Counted from the first letter of the stretch, positions 19,100-28,925 are shown. The stretch: 64,000 nt of DNA from Ruminiclostridium papyrosolvens DSM 2782 (GCF_029318685.1 NZ_CP119677.1:3401001-3465000), one strand, 5' to 3'. Translations and numbers: made by a program. Notes: generated by a model from the sequence alone, not told the origin.

Positions 19100-19140
19100 A
19101 AAGGCAGCAGATTTACTGCAATGCATAAACTGCTGCCTTT
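19100..19140 (+). terminator. Hairpin between the secreted protein and the ABC genes
   Basis: An 11-bp perfect stem (19100-19110 with 19130-19140). The plus strand lacks a strong T-run after it, so it probably only partly terminates or protects the upstream mRNA; the T-run is on the minus strand. Confidence 0.55.
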
Positions 19141-19169
19141 AAAAAATCTATTATATTCTGGAGCTCAAT

Positions 19170-20267
19170 ATGAAAAAGAATATGTATTTATTGTTTTACA
19201 AAACAATTTCACTTATTAAAAACAATCGTCTGATATTTATGGTGCTTCTGCTAGTTCAGATTATCACAATCCTGTCCATGATATTTTTCTTTACTACAGT
19301 GGTAAAATCCAGGGCATCATATGTGGCTGCATATAAGTCAATGCGTACAATAACCGTAAATATGTCAAACGGAAAATATTATACTAAAAGCCATGACATT
19401 GCAGCCGATATAAAGAATAACGGAATAGCACAAATAGAAAATATTGAATTCCATTTTCTTGATAACATCTCATCAGAAAAACCTCCAAGAGAATTAGTAG
19501 CTTATTTACATCCCGAACTTTGCAGCGAAGATGTATTCGGAACCCCTATTTCACAGGAAGATATTAAAAAGCTTGCAAAAGCGGTGGTACCGAGCAATCA
19601 GAATAAAGAGATTAATCCTGATGCTGAAGAGTATCAAATCGGGGATAACATGAAAATTGCAGGGCTCAGCTTTAGGGCCTCCGGAATCCGCCAGGGCGGA
19701 TATTTGGATGAAATCCCGTATACAACAGGTCTTAATGTACTAAAGCTTTCATCCTTCCGGGTAATTATTCCCACGGATGTTTCTCAAAGACAAAAGGAGC
19801 AGCTCCAGCAGTATTTTGAAAGTACATTTCAAGGGACCGTGCGTCTTCCCAAACCGGTGTCTCAGAAAACTATATCCAGCTTATTCTTTCCTTTGATTGC
19901 AAGTGTTTTTATCGGAATTATTGCAATATTAAATTTTATATTTATATATAAATATATGATGAAAAAATGCAGAAAGGATTATATTATTCTTCGTATTTGT
20001 GGCTGCTCTCGTTTTAAGAGCATTCTTTTGATATTCGCCCAGCTTGTTCTCATTTTTTCGTTTTCATATTTGATCAGCATATGCCTGCTTTTCCTCTTAA
20101 AACAATCGTGTTCAGGAAAATTTATCTTTGGTAGTATTTCTGTAACATTTCAAGACTGCATTATTATTTATACCTGTTTTGTATTAATAATCCTTACAAT
20201 TATAGCTCCATTTGCTTTAAGCTTTTTTCGAAATTCATTAATTTCAAGTCAGAAATTCAATACATGA
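19170..20267 (+). CDS. ABC transporter permease, FtsX/MacB-like (first)
   Basis: 365 residues. One membrane helix near the N-terminus (about 20-42), a large extracytoplasmic loop (about 45-230), then three C-terminal helices (about 235-260, 285-310, 325-350), the FtsX/MacB topology. The motif ILRICGCSRFKSILL between helices is the coupling segment of this class. It would pair with the second permease (20284-21519) and the ATPase (21532-22233). The start lies 80 bases after the secreted protein; a recognisable GGAG lies 8 bases before the ATG. Confidence 0.8.
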   Translation: MKKNMYLLFYKTISLIKNNRLIFMVLLLVQIITILSMIFFFTTVVKSRASYVAAYKSMRTITVNMSNGKYYTKSHDIAADIKNNGIAQIENIEFHFLDNISSEKPPRELVAYLHPELCSEDVFGTPISQEDIKKLAKAVVPSNQNKEINPDAEEYQIGDNMKIAGLSFRASGIRQGGYLDEIPYTTGLNVLKLSSFRVIIPTDVSQRQKEQLQQYFESTFQGTVRLPKPVSQKTISSLFFPLIASVFIGIIAILNFIFIYKYMMKKCRKDYIILRICGCSRFKSILLIFAQLVLIFSFSYLISICLLFLLKQSCSGKFIFGSISVTFQDCIIIYTCFVLIILTIIAPFALSFFRNSLISSQKFNT

Positions 20268-20283
20268 TTATAGGCGGTGAAAT

Positions 20284-21519
20284 ATGAAAACACTTTTTTT
20301 GGCATTCAAATTATTCGGCAAAAACAAGTTTTTGAATATTGTTCTTGTTTTTGAGCTTGCTGCCATTGGAATAATATTAGTGGTAGCATCAAATATGTCT
20401 CAATACAGTACCAGCAGCATCAATACATTTAAGAACAGCAGCGACAGGATTATATACTGCATGGATCCCAACTGGTATAAGAAAGACAAAATAACATTTA
20501 ATTTTTATTCCGAGTTGCGCAATAAAACAAAGGATTTAAAGTATTTTAAAGGTATTTCTGAAATAGGTGGAACTTTTATATATTTTAACAGAAAGCAACT
20601 TGAGGACAAATTACCCGCAAATGGTAGGGAAGCTTCCAATGTGATTTTATACGATGACGAAACCTCTAAAGCAATTAGATATCCCTTATCCGAAGGAAAA
20701 TGGTTCAGTACAGAAAAAGTAAACGGTTATGTCCCCTGTGTCGTAGGAGGAATTTATGCCAAAAACTATAATGTAGGAGATAAAATTATCGGATATACTT
20801 TTATTGATAATAATTATACAATTCAAAATTGCAATCTGGTTATTACAGGGAAGCTTGCAAAGCCCGAAAAGGTATTGATTCTTGACTATTCCTCCATTAA
20901 TATAGATTTGCCTGTTTCAAAGCTTTACATAAACATGATAGAAAACGAGCTTTTTTTGATAGCCCCGAGGTCTCAATTACAAATTCCTTCCGAATTAACT
21001 CCGAATGTTCTTCTTTATCTTGACAACTCCTGTCCCGAAAGTGAAATTGCAGGACTGCGGAAAAAGCTGACATTTTCCTATACCAAAACGGATACGGAAT
21101 TACTTGAAGCTGAAAGGAATGAAAATTCTCAGCTTGTAGCAATTGTACTGCCCTTTGTATTCATGCTGTTTCTGATATCACTGTGCGGTATTGTTACCAT
21201 GTGCCTGCTTACAACACTTAATAATATGGAAACCTTCAGCATCTATTATCTGACAGGCTGTTCCAGGAAAAGAACAATTTTCATCACCGGCATCTATTCT
21301 CTTTTATACATTATTTTTGCCGGAATCTTGTTTCTCATTGGACTATCCGCTTTTTATCACAGCAATAATGCCAGAATTGTGAATGTGTATTTTATTATGA
21401 ATTCCAAAAGTATTCTGTTTACAGCGACAGCATGCATACTACCGGCCTTGCTTTCTTTTATTATTCCATTCTATGCATTAAGAAAAAACAATCCTGTGGA
21501 AATGCTTAAAATAGATTAA
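20284..21519 (+). CDS. ABC transporter permease, FtsX/MacB-like (second)
   Basis: 411 residues with the same four-helix layout as the preceding gene: helix at about 18-40, an extracytoplasmic domain of some 240 residues, and three helices at the end. YYLTGCSRKRTIFI is the equivalent coupling segment. The last residues NNPVEMLKI match the common end of MacB/FtsX permeases. It starts 16 bases after the first permease with AGGCGG as ribosome site. Two different permeases with one ATPase suggests a heterodimer. Confidence 0.82.
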   Translation: MKTLFLAFKLFGKNKFLNIVLVFELAAIGIILVVASNMSQYSTSSINTFKNSSDRIIYCMDPNWYKKDKITFNFYSELRNKTKDLKYFKGISEIGGTFIYFNRKQLEDKLPANGREASNVILYDDETSKAIRYPLSEGKWFSTEKVNGYVPCVVGGIYAKNYNVGDKIIGYTFIDNNYTIQNCNLVITGKLAKPEKVLILDYSSINIDLPVSKLYINMIENELFLIAPRSQLQIPSELTPNVLLYLDNSCPESEIAGLRKKLTFSYTKTDTELLEAERNENSQLVAIVLPFVFMLFLISLCGIVTMCLLTTLNNMETFSIYYLTGCSRKRTIFITGIYSLLYIIFAGILFLIGLSAFYHSNNARIVNVYFIMNSKSILFTATACILPALLSFIIPFYALRKNNPVEMLKID

Positions 21520-21531
21520 GGAGACTTATAT

Positions 21532-22233
21532 ATGATTGTGATTAATAATTTATCAAAGAAATTCAATATTGGTAAAAAAAATGAACTGACTGCTATAAAC
21601 GATATATCCTTAACCATAAATGACGGAGAAATGGTAGCAATTATGGGAAGGTCAGGTGCCGGAAAATCAACCCTTATGCACATTTTAGGTTGTCTGGATA
21701 GTCCTACCAGCGGCTCTTATTTTTTGGATAAAGAGCAAATAGACGGTTTATCTGAGGGGCAGCTTGCAATAAAAAGAAACAGGAAAATAGGGATTCTTCT
21801 ACAGGATTTTGCTCTTGTTAATAACGATACAGCCCTGCAAAACGTAATGACACCATTGTTTTTCAGTAAAGTGCCAATACTAAAAATGAAAGCAAAAACA
21901 AGAGAAGCACTTTCATTGGTGGGCATTGAAGCCTTAGCCAATCAGAAGGTCGGAACAATGTCAGGAGGTCAGAAACAGAGAGTTGCTCTTGCAAGAACTC
22001 TTGTAAATAACCCGTCAGTTATTCTAGCCGATGAACCAACAGGAGCACTTGACAGTAATACTGCCGATGAAATTATGCTCCTTTTACAGGATTTTAATAA
22101 TAAAGGCGTTACTGTTGTAATCGTAACTCATGATATAAAAATCGCAGGCTACTGCAAAAGAATAATTGAGATAGCCGATGGTGTGCTAAGCAGCGATAAA
22201 GTATTGGAGGAAAACCGTATTGATAATGAATAA
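21532..22233 (+). CDS. ABC transporter ATP-binding protein (LolD/MacB type)
   Basis: 233 residues. Walker A GRSGAGKST, Q-loop LLQDFALV, signature MSGGQKQR, Walker B VILADEPTGALD and the switch His in IVTHD are all present. It belongs to the subgroup that powers FtsX/MacB-like permeases moving peptides or lipoproteins, also used in bacteriocin export and immunity. AAGGAGAC precedes the start, 12 bases after the second permease. Confidence 0.94.
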   Translation: MIVINNLSKKFNIGKKNELTAINDISLTINDGEMVAIMGRSGAGKSTLMHILGCLDSPTSGSYFLDKEQIDGLSEGQLAIKRNRKIGILLQDFALVNNDTALQNVMTPLFFSKVPILKMKAKTREALSLVGIEALANQKVGTMSGGQKQRVALARTLVNNPSVILADEPTGALDSNTADEIMLLLQDFNNKGVTVVIVTHDIKIAGYCKRIIEIADGVLSSDKVLEENRIDNE

Positions 22234-22861
22234 TTTCTCTAAAAAGAAGAAAATAATTAGCGGAAGTGTGTTACTTATTGTATCTGTACTATTAGTCTAC
22301 ATACTAGTCGACCAGTTTACATTTTTTACCAATAAATCAGAAATTACAGGATTTATAAGTAAATATATGCGATCCATTGAGGGAATAAATATGCTGTCTG
22401 CGGATTGTCTTACTACTGATGATAAGGGAGTAAAAAGAATAGGAGATAAGAAAAAAAAAGATTTTCGTGATTTCTATAAAAAATATTATTTTGCTAACGA
22501 CAGTAATAAAGAAAAACTCAAATATACTTTTAATACATATGATTCAGGTATACAAAATATCCTCGATAAAAAGGGTGCACTAAAACAATTCAACCTTAAA
22601 TCGTTTAAAATAATTTCAACATTCAAAATACCCTTTGCATCTCATATAACAGCTAAAGTGTCTTACACAATAGATTATAAAGCAAACGGTTCTATCTGTT
22701 ACTTTGATGGTACAGACATTTTGGCCATCCAATCCGGCTCCATTGATGAAGAACTTTCAGCTTCGAATCATATACAAGCCACTTTTTACTTAAAAAAAGT
22801 AGATAGCGATTGGAAGATATCAAGAATCCCCCGTTTAGAAAGTACAAATATAAGCGATTAA
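22220..22861 (+). CDS. Membrane-anchored extracytoplasmic protein of the ABC locus
   Basis: 213 residues: a lysine-rich N-terminus, one membrane helix (about 12-35) and a soluble outer domain ending in strands (HIQATFYLKKVDSDWKISRI) that resemble NTF2-like folds. No recognised family. The start is TTG at 22220, 9 bases after GGAGG, giving a 14-base overlap with the ATPase gene; the ATG at 22226 is 15 bases away and less likely. As last gene of the exporter operon it may protect the producer or assist the exporter. Confidence 0.65.
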   Translation: MIMNNFSKKKKIISGSVLLIVSVLLVYILVDQFTFFTNKSEITGFISKYMRSIEGINMLSADCLTTDDKGVKRIGDKKKKDFRDFYKKYYFANDSNKEKLKYTFNTYDSGIQNILDKKGALKQFNLKSFKIISTFKIPFASHITAKVSYTIDYKANGSICYFDGTDILAIQSGSIDEELSASNHIQATFYLKKVDSDWKISRIPRLESTNISD

Positions 22862-22881
22862 TAGTTTCAGAGCAGCTCACG

Positions 22882-22910
22882 TTGAATAAAACTTTGCTTG
22901 ATGCTATACT
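22882..22910 (+). promoter_or_regulatory. SigA-type promoter of the pentapeptide-repeat gene
   Basis: TTGAAT (22882-22887), 17 bases, TATACT (22905-22910), 35 bases before the start codon. Confidence 0.65.
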
Positions 22911-22944
22911 TTTTTAGTAAAGTACCTAAACAGGAGATTTAACA

Positions 22945-23592
22945 ATGAAATTACAAAAGCCTAAGATACCTGACAAATTAATACAATCAGAAAATATAAA
23001 TGAAATAGTTATGAGCTTAACCTCTTCAGGTTATGATATCGAAAACTACCACTTTAAAAGCTGTTCTCTCAATGACATTTCTTCCATTTCCGTAGAATTC
23101 AGTAAATGTATTATTGAAAAATGCAGTATTAAGAAATGCGATGTGCAGAACTTTGTGTTCGACAATGTTATATTCAGGGATTGTGATATTTCAAATATGG
23201 ATTTCAGTGATGCGGTATTCAGAAACACCGAATTTGTAAACTGTAATCTTACCGGTATCATACTTTCTCACACAAGACTCAGCGATATATCTGTCAGCTC
23301 CTGCAATATGCAGTACTCAAATTTAACGAACTCGCATATCTCCCGGAGCCGCATTGAAAAGTCCAACCTTTCTAACAGCTACATATGGGAAGCTCAGCTA
23401 AAGGATGTGGAATTTGAACAATGTACTCTGGTTTCAGTAGAATTTACCGGAACCCTGCTAAAAGATATTGATTTTACTTCCTGTGAATTGGAGGGTCTGC
23501 TTATCAAAGGGCCTGAACTAAAGGGAGCCATTGTCAATGAATTTCAAGCCCTATCCTTGTCAAAGCTGTTGGGCATAGTCATTAAGGATTAA
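22945..23592 (+). CDS. Pentapeptide-repeat protein
   Basis: 215 residues. From about residue 35 to 195 the chain follows the five-residue period A/C-(D/N)-(L/F)-X-X (CDISNMDFSDAVFRNTEFVN, SNLTNSHISRSRIEKSNLSN), which forms a right-handed beta helix. Functions of the family range from DNA-gyrase protection to toxin immunity; none can be assigned here. It has its own promoter and lies between two peptide-export loci, so a protective role is conceivable. Its last 11 bases overlap, tail to tail, with the TolC-like gene on the other strand. Confidence 0.88.
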   Translation: MKLQKPKIPDKLIQSENINEIVMSLTSSGYDIENYHFKSCSLNDISSISVEFSKCIIEKCSIKKCDVQNFVFDNVIFRDCDISNMDFSDAVFRNTEFVNCNLTGIILSHTRLSDISVSSCNMQYSNLTNSHISRSRIEKSNLSNSYIWEAQLKDVEFEQCTLVSVEFTGTLLKDIDFTSCELEGLLIKGPELKGAIVNEFQALSLSKLLGIVIKD

Positions 23593-24805
23593 TATTGCCG
23601 CTGATTGCCTTTTCTATTTTGCCAAGTGCTTCTACATACCCGCAAAGGCTGTCCCAGGCTTCCTGTGCTGCTATTTTGTAATTTACTTCTGCTTCCTTCA
23701 AAGACAGCTCTGTTGCAAGCTTGTAGTTATATTTATTGAGCAGGATTATATACTTTTGGTAAAGTGCATTTGCCTTTTTTTCTTTTATATTAACTTCATA
23801 GTATTTGCTTTTGTATTGAGAATAATAATTCTGGAGCAATGCTCTTCTTTGAATAAGCCACTTTCTTGCTTCTAGCTCTGCCTGCTTTTTTTCGTTAACA
23901 GCAAGCTTTATCTCATTGGAGGAATCCTTATAATATTCCTTTAATATACTTATTTTCCCATCCAATATTCTAACCTTTTCCCCCATTTGCATATTTTTGT
24001 AATCATTTAAGTAAAAGCTTTTCTCTACCTCAGAAAAATTTTTAAGGGGAATAGCTCTGATAGATGCTACAGGTACACTGATTGTTACCGCCTTTGTAGT
24101 GTCCATTGCGCTGCTGCTTAATACATTTTCCGTATTGGTATTAACTTGCTGTGTAAGCAACTCCTGCTGACTGATGTAATAGTCATAATCAGCATTATGT
24201 AAGTCAATATCTGACTGAAAGGCCATATCTTTTGATTTATTTATTTCCTCTGAATTTCCTTGGAGTCTGGCGTATTCAGCCATTGTTTTCTGAACTAAGC
24301 CTTTTTCGTACAAAAGCTTCATATTATATATGTCGTCTCTGAATAAGGATAATTGTGCAGTACGTTGAATATTCCGATACACAGATGAGTTATTATACGT
24401 AATAATGCTGTTTTCCTTATTTGAATACATTTCTGACTTTTGTGCTGTTAAATCAGCCAACTGCTTCTGATATTCTGCTGCGTCCTTATTTTGGTCGATG
24501 AGTTTTTTTATGTTCACTATATCATTATTGATTTTATCAAACTCCAGAGAATACTTCTGGTAAAGCAAATTGCTGTTTTCTATATCCATTTCTGTGCTTT
24601 GGACATTGTAGTAATTATTCAGATACAAATTCTGGATTTCGCCATATGTGTACTTTACTGAATTTCCCGTACCGTATACAAGGTTAAAGCTATCTCCCAT
24701 ACTCCAGTTCCCAAGGGATACAACAGAAGCAGCAGCAGCGGTGCTTATAGCTGCTGTCATCAGGGATAATGCTAAAAATACCGTACAAAGTTTTTTTATT
24801 AACAT
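23582..24805 (-). CDS. Secreted TolC-like coiled-coil protein
   Basis: 407 residues. A signal peptide (MLIKKLCTVFLALSLMTAAI then STAAAA) is followed by long amphipathic helices arranged twice, the TolC/outer-membrane efflux pattern: YTYGEIQNLYLNNYYNVQST opens the first repeat, and ELEARKWLIQRRALLQNYY with ATELSLKEAEVNYKIAAQEA closes the second. TolC proteins form the outer-membrane exit tunnel of type I secretion in Gram-negatives; related proteins of unclear role occur in some Firmicutes. It is last in the operon after the C39 ABC and HlyD genes, the usual partners. The ATG at 24805 has AGGAG 8 bases upstream; the ATG at 24838 has no site. Confidence 0.7.
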   Translation of the reverse strand: MLIKKLCTVFLALSLMTAAISTAAAASVVSLGNWSMGDSFNLVYGTGNSVKYTYGEIQNLYLNNYYNVQSTEMDIENSNLLYQKYSLEFDKINNDIVNIKKLIDQNKDAAEYQKQLADLTAQKSEMYSNKENSIITYNNSSVYRNIQRTAQLSLFRDDIYNMKLLYEKGLVQKTMAEYARLQGNSEEINKSKDMAFQSDIDLHNADYDYYISQQELLTQQVNTNTENVLSSSAMDTTKAVTISVPVASIRAIPLKNFSEVEKSFYLNDYKNMQMGEKVRILDGKISILKEYYKDSSNEIKLAVNEKKQAELEARKWLIQRRALLQNYYSQYKSKYYEVNIKEKKANALYQKYIILLNKYNYKLATELSLKEAEVNYKIAAQEAWDSLCGYVEALGKIEKAISGNINP

Positions 24806-24844
24806 TTTATTCGCTCCTATGATAGATTTTAAAGCCATGCTACA

Positions 24845-26722
24845 TCAATCCAGCAGATTTATTTTTTCAAGGAAATATCGTAAAAAGCTCTTTTCCTTGG
24901 TTATTACATTTGCTTCACATATCATTCCTGCCTTTATTTCTCCCTGTCTTCCGGAACTTCCAAGCATTTTTGTAACCGGAACCGTTGCTTCAACAATATA
25001 ATAGCTTTGTCCCTCTGGATTATTCACTGCGTCCTTTGATATACTTGTTATTTTTCCTTGTGCCTGTCCGTATTCTCTGTACGGCAGTGCTGCAAAGTTG
25101 TATTTCACCGTATCCCCTGTATGTATTTCACCAATGTCTTTATTACTTACTGTTATCTGCATTTTAAAAGCTGAATTGGTGTCGGGTATTATTGTTAATA
25201 TTTCCGCTCCTGCTGCCACCAAGTCCCCCGGGTAAATGTCCTTTATTATGTTAACTTCTCCGTTTACACCGGCCTTTACAATGGCATTGTCAATACTCAG
25301 TTGCAGTTTTTTTACGTTTTCGTTAACACCTGTAATACTATCGGTTATTGCTTTAATCCTTTCATCGGCAGCAACTACCTCCTGAACCTTTGTTCTCTCC
25401 ACCAGAGAGTAATTAAGAGAGTCATCATTATTGCCATCGGCATCTGTTATGGTCTTTAGTTCTGCATCGGAAAGCACATTTTTTTGTCTTAATGTCCCGA
25501 CGGTGTTGGTTAAACCGTCTATTGCCTGAGCTGCATCGTTCCGCTCCTGTAAATACAATGCTTTTAAGTTGTTTTTTCTGTCCTTCTCATTTAAATCAAG
25601 AAGACCCTGTTTGCCCTGTGTACCTGAAAGTTTGCTTTCCTTTTCCTTTATGCTTATTTCAATATCGTTTATGTTTTTCTCCAATTCTGATAAAAACTTA
25701 CTTTTGTATGAAGTGTATTCACCTTGGGAATTCTGCATTTGTGAACGTGCATCCTCCAACTCGGCTTTTGTAATGGCTATTCCGCTTAGTGAAAGGTATG
25801 CCTCGTATATTCTTTTTTTCTCATCATATGTATTTTTCAGCAGATTCAATTTATTTTCATAATCTGAGTAAAGATAAGAATACCTGTCTCCGGACAAAAA
25901 GCTATTTTTTGACTCGCTGACACTCTTTTTCAGTGTCTGATATGCCTTTAACTGAGATTTTTCCTCTTCAAACGATTGTTTCATGGCATCTGGGCTGTTA
26001 CTCTTTATTTCATCAGCCTGTCGGTCGTATTTTCTTTGTATTTCTGTTTTAGCTATAAGGTATTTGTCATATTTTTGTTTGAATTGCTTTTCCTGTTCCT
26101 CTCCCGAATCTAAATAATTTTTATTGTTGTCCAAGGATTTTATATACTTTTTCAAATATTCTATTTCTGCAAGGCTCTTATTGAGTTGTGTACTGTTAAG
26201 AAGCTTTTCTTCACTAAGCTTTGTAGTTTTATATGCCGTGTCTGTTTGAGAAAATCTAATGTCCATGAGAAGCTTTCTTACCTTTTCAAAATATACAGGC
26301 TCTTTTACGGAATCGAAACTATTTTCTTCCGTAGTAATGCATTTTCTATATATTTTCAGGTTATCCAAATCTTTTTCCAATTCGTTAAGCTTCTCTTCTG
26401 CCGACTCTTTTTCCATTAACAAATTGTCGTGTTTGATTACGTATAGAACATCACCGGCCTTAACTGCCATACCTTGTTTTAAATTAGTGCTTTTCAGTTC
26501 TCCCCCAACAATGTTCCTGACAGTACTTATTCCTAATTCGGGCCTTACCTGTCCGGGGGCCTTCACCACTATTTCCTTCTTGCCAAAAGCTGCCCATATT
26601 ACAGCCGTTACAACCAATCCAATCAAGATATATGTAAATATCCACACAAAGGGATGAGGTTTTGAATGATACATTTCACGGCTTTCTGTAAGTTCATTTA
26701 TATCAATTAATACTTCCTTCAT
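24845..26722 (-). CDS. HlyD-family membrane fusion protein
   Basis: 625 residues, long for the family. Single N-terminal membrane helix (FTYILIGLVVTAVIWAAF, about 29-46), first half-lipoyl segment (VRNIVGGELKSTNLKQGMAV, DVLYVI), a very long coiled coil (about 80-465), the second lipoyl half (IVKAGVNGEVNIIKDIYPGD) and a beta-barrel end (VTVSNKDIGEIHTGDTV). It would bridge the ABC transporter at the membrane to an outer partner, here probably the TolC-like protein. It starts one base after the ABC gene ends. Confidence 0.93.
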   Translation of the reverse strand: MKEVLIDINELTESREMYHSKPHPFVWIFTYILIGLVVTAVIWAAFGKKEIVVKAPGQVRPELGISTVRNIVGGELKSTNLKQGMAVKAGDVLYVIKHDNLLMEKESAEEKLNELEKDLDNLKIYRKCITTEENSFDSVKEPVYFEKVRKLLMDIRFSQTDTAYKTTKLSEEKLLNSTQLNKSLAEIEYLKKYIKSLDNNKNYLDSGEEQEKQFKQKYDKYLIAKTEIQRKYDRQADEIKSNSPDAMKQSFEEEKSQLKAYQTLKKSVSESKNSFLSGDRYSYLYSDYENKLNLLKNTYDEKKRIYEAYLSLSGIAITKAELEDARSQMQNSQGEYTSYKSKFLSELEKNINDIEISIKEKESKLSGTQGKQGLLDLNEKDRKNNLKALYLQERNDAAQAIDGLTNTVGTLRQKNVLSDAELKTITDADGNNDDSLNYSLVERTKVQEVVAADERIKAITDSITGVNENVKKLQLSIDNAIVKAGVNGEVNIIKDIYPGDLVAAGAEILTIIPDTNSAFKMQITVSNKDIGEIHTGDTVKYNFAALPYREYGQAQGKITSISKDAVNNPEGQSYYIVEATVPVTKMLGSSGRQGEIKAGMICEANVITKEKSFLRYFLEKINLLD

Positions 26723-26723
26723 T

Positions 26724-28925
26724 CTAAAGCTCCCCTCCTGTCATGGAATATGCGGGTGTTTCAGGCAGCTGTCCCTTCCATAACTCAAAGTATTTACCTC
26801 CGAGTTCCATAAGTTCCCCATGGCTGCCCTGTTCAATAATACTGCCTTCCTCCATTACATAAATCCTGTCACAACGTTTAATAGTGCTTAATCTGTGGGC
26901 TATTATAATGGTTGTTACACCGCTGCAAACGGTATCCAGTGTTTTTTCTATTGCCTTCTCAGTAATTGAGTCCAGATTACTGGTGGCTTCATCCATTATA
27001 AATATGTCAGGTTTTTTTAAAATAGCTCTGGCTATTGCAAGCCTTTGCTTTTGTCCTCCCGATAAATTTGCACCATTTTCTTCAAGATAAGTTTCATAGC
27101 GCAGTGGAAGCTTGTTTATAAAATCATGTGCCTGTGCCATTGAACAGGCTTCTATTATTTGCTCCATATGAGTATTTTGGCTGCCCAAGGTAAGATTTTC
27201 ACGGATTGTTCCGCTAAACATAAAAATATCCTGAGAAATGTAGGCAAGCTTTTCTCTGAGAGGCTCAAAGGATATATCCTTTATATTATAGTCTTTTATA
27301 GTAATTTCGCCCTTTTCCCATGTATACAGGTTCAATAAAAGCTTGACTAATGTAGTTTTTCCAGAACCGCTTTCCCCTACCAATGCAATTTTTTCGCCCT
27401 GCTTTATTGTAAAATCAATGTTTTTTAATACCAAAGAACGTGTTCCATACCTGAAATCAACATTTTTAAAAGAAATATCTCCCTTTAAATCAACAGGTTT
27501 TATTTTTTCACCTTCATTTTGGCTCTTTTCCAACTCCAGGTCAAATATTTCTCCAAGTCGGTCAGAAGCTACTATTGCGGTTTGCAACATAGGTTGCAGA
27601 TTTATAAGGTTTTTTATGGGGTCAAGGAAATATACCAACAGAGCATTAAAAGTTAAAAGCTGTCCTACGGTCATGTGGCCCTTTATAACATTCCACGCAC
27701 CAGCCCACAATATAACTATGCCTCCGGCCAGAGCAGCAAAGGAGGTAATTGATGTACGAACGTTATTAATTATACCTCCTTTAAATATAGAGCGAAGCAG
27801 CTTTATAAACCTTGTCTCAGTTTTCAGCGATGCTTCACCCTCGGCATTAAAGGCCTTTACCGTTTCAATTCCATTTAAGGATTCCACAAGATATGAGGTG
27901 AGCTGTGAATTCTCTTCCATTTGCTCCTGATTAATTTTCTTTATTGGTTTATTAAACACAAAAACAATAATCCCGTATATTGCCCCTATAATGGCTGCTA
28001 TTATAAAAAGTGCAGAATTCTGCGTATAGAGTATAACTGCTCCTGCCAGTGCCATGAATGTGTCAATCATAATTGTAAGAGTAGCACCTGAAATTGCATC
28101 CCTTACCTTTGATGCATCCATAAATCTTGAAACAATTTCTCCCACCTTCCTTGTACCGAAGAAATTCATAGGAAGTCCGAGAACATGCTGGTAGTAGCCT
28201 AATATTAGAGGTATATCTATTTTTTGTGACAAATATAGTATCATATGAGCCCTGAAAGCACCCAATAAGGTCTGAAAGAGGTATAGCAGAATTATACCTA
28301 TAGAAATTACATGAAGGGTTTTTTCAAGGTTGTATTGCAGAATATCATCAAGTAAAAACTTAAAATAAAATGAGCCCAGAATTCCTAACACCGTGTATAC
28401 TAAGGATGTTAAGAAAATATTTATTAAGAGCTTCTTTTGTGGCAGAAGCAAACTGAAAAATCGTGAAAAAAGACCTTTTGTTTCATCCCCCTTGTTAAAG
28501 GAAACATTAGGAACCATTAGCACAAGTACGCCTGTCCATATCTTAAAAAAATCCTCAGGTGTATACTCAACAATACCCTTTCCCGGGTCAGCAACCAAAA
28601 CCTTTTTTTTAGTTATTTTATGTATTACAACGTAATGCAGTAATGTTCCGTCAACTACAACATGGGCTATACACGGTAATGGAAACTCAGAAAAAAAGGC
28701 CTCCTGATTGCCCTTCACTCCTTTTGCTGTGAAACCCAGACTTTCAGCTGCCTTTATCAATCCATATGCATTTGTACCTTGTTTGTCGGTGCCAGCCGTT
28801 TCTCTTATCTTTGTTATTGATGTTTTAAATCCATATTGCTTACTTATAGTTGCAAGACATGCTGCACCGCAATCTGTGATGTCATGCTGCTTGACACAAT
28901 AAAAATGTTTGAATGGGATATTCAT
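26724..28925 (-). CDS. Peptidase-C39 ABC transporter for double-glycine peptides
   Basis: 733 residues: C39 protease (1-150) with catalytic Cys19 (DITDCGAAC), His97 (LLHYVVIH) and Asp113 (VADPGKG); six-helix ABC membrane domain (about 165-450); ATPase (about 480-720) with Walker A GESGSGKTT, signature LSGGQKQR, Walker B IFIMDEATSNLD and IIAHRLSTI. Such transporters cut leaders after Gly-Gly and export the core peptide. The small precursor encoded at 29907-30062 ends its leader in VDGG and is the obvious substrate. GGAGAG lies 7 bases before the ATG. Confidence 0.97.
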   Translation of the reverse strand: MNIPFKHFYCVKQHDITDCGAACLATISKQYGFKTSITKIRETAGTDKQGTNAYGLIKAAESLGFTAKGVKGNQEAFFSEFPLPCIAHVVVDGTLLHYVVIHKITKKKVLVADPGKGIVEYTPEDFFKIWTGVLVLMVPNVSFNKGDETKGLFSRFFSLLLPQKKLLINIFLTSLVYTVLGILGSFYFKFLLDDILQYNLEKTLHVISIGIILLYLFQTLLGAFRAHMILYLSQKIDIPLILGYYQHVLGLPMNFFGTRKVGEIVSRFMDASKVRDAISGATLTIMIDTFMALAGAVILYTQNSALFIIAAIIGAIYGIIVFVFNKPIKKINQEQMEENSQLTSYLVESLNGIETVKAFNAEGEASLKTETRFIKLLRSIFKGGIINNVRTSITSFAALAGGIVILWAGAWNVIKGHMTVGQLLTFNALLVYFLDPIKNLINLQPMLQTAIVASDRLGEIFDLELEKSQNEGEKIKPVDLKGDISFKNVDFRYGTRSLVLKNIDFTIKQGEKIALVGESGSGKTTLVKLLLNLYTWEKGEITIKDYNIKDISFEPLREKLAYISQDIFMFSGTIRENLTLGSQNTHMEQIIEACSMAQAHDFINKLPLRYETYLEENGANLSGGQKQRLAIARAILKKPDIFIMDEATSNLDSITEKAIEKTLDTVCSGVTTIIIAHRLSTIKRCDRIYVMEEGSIIEQGSHGELMELGGKYFELWKGQLPETPAYSMTGGEL

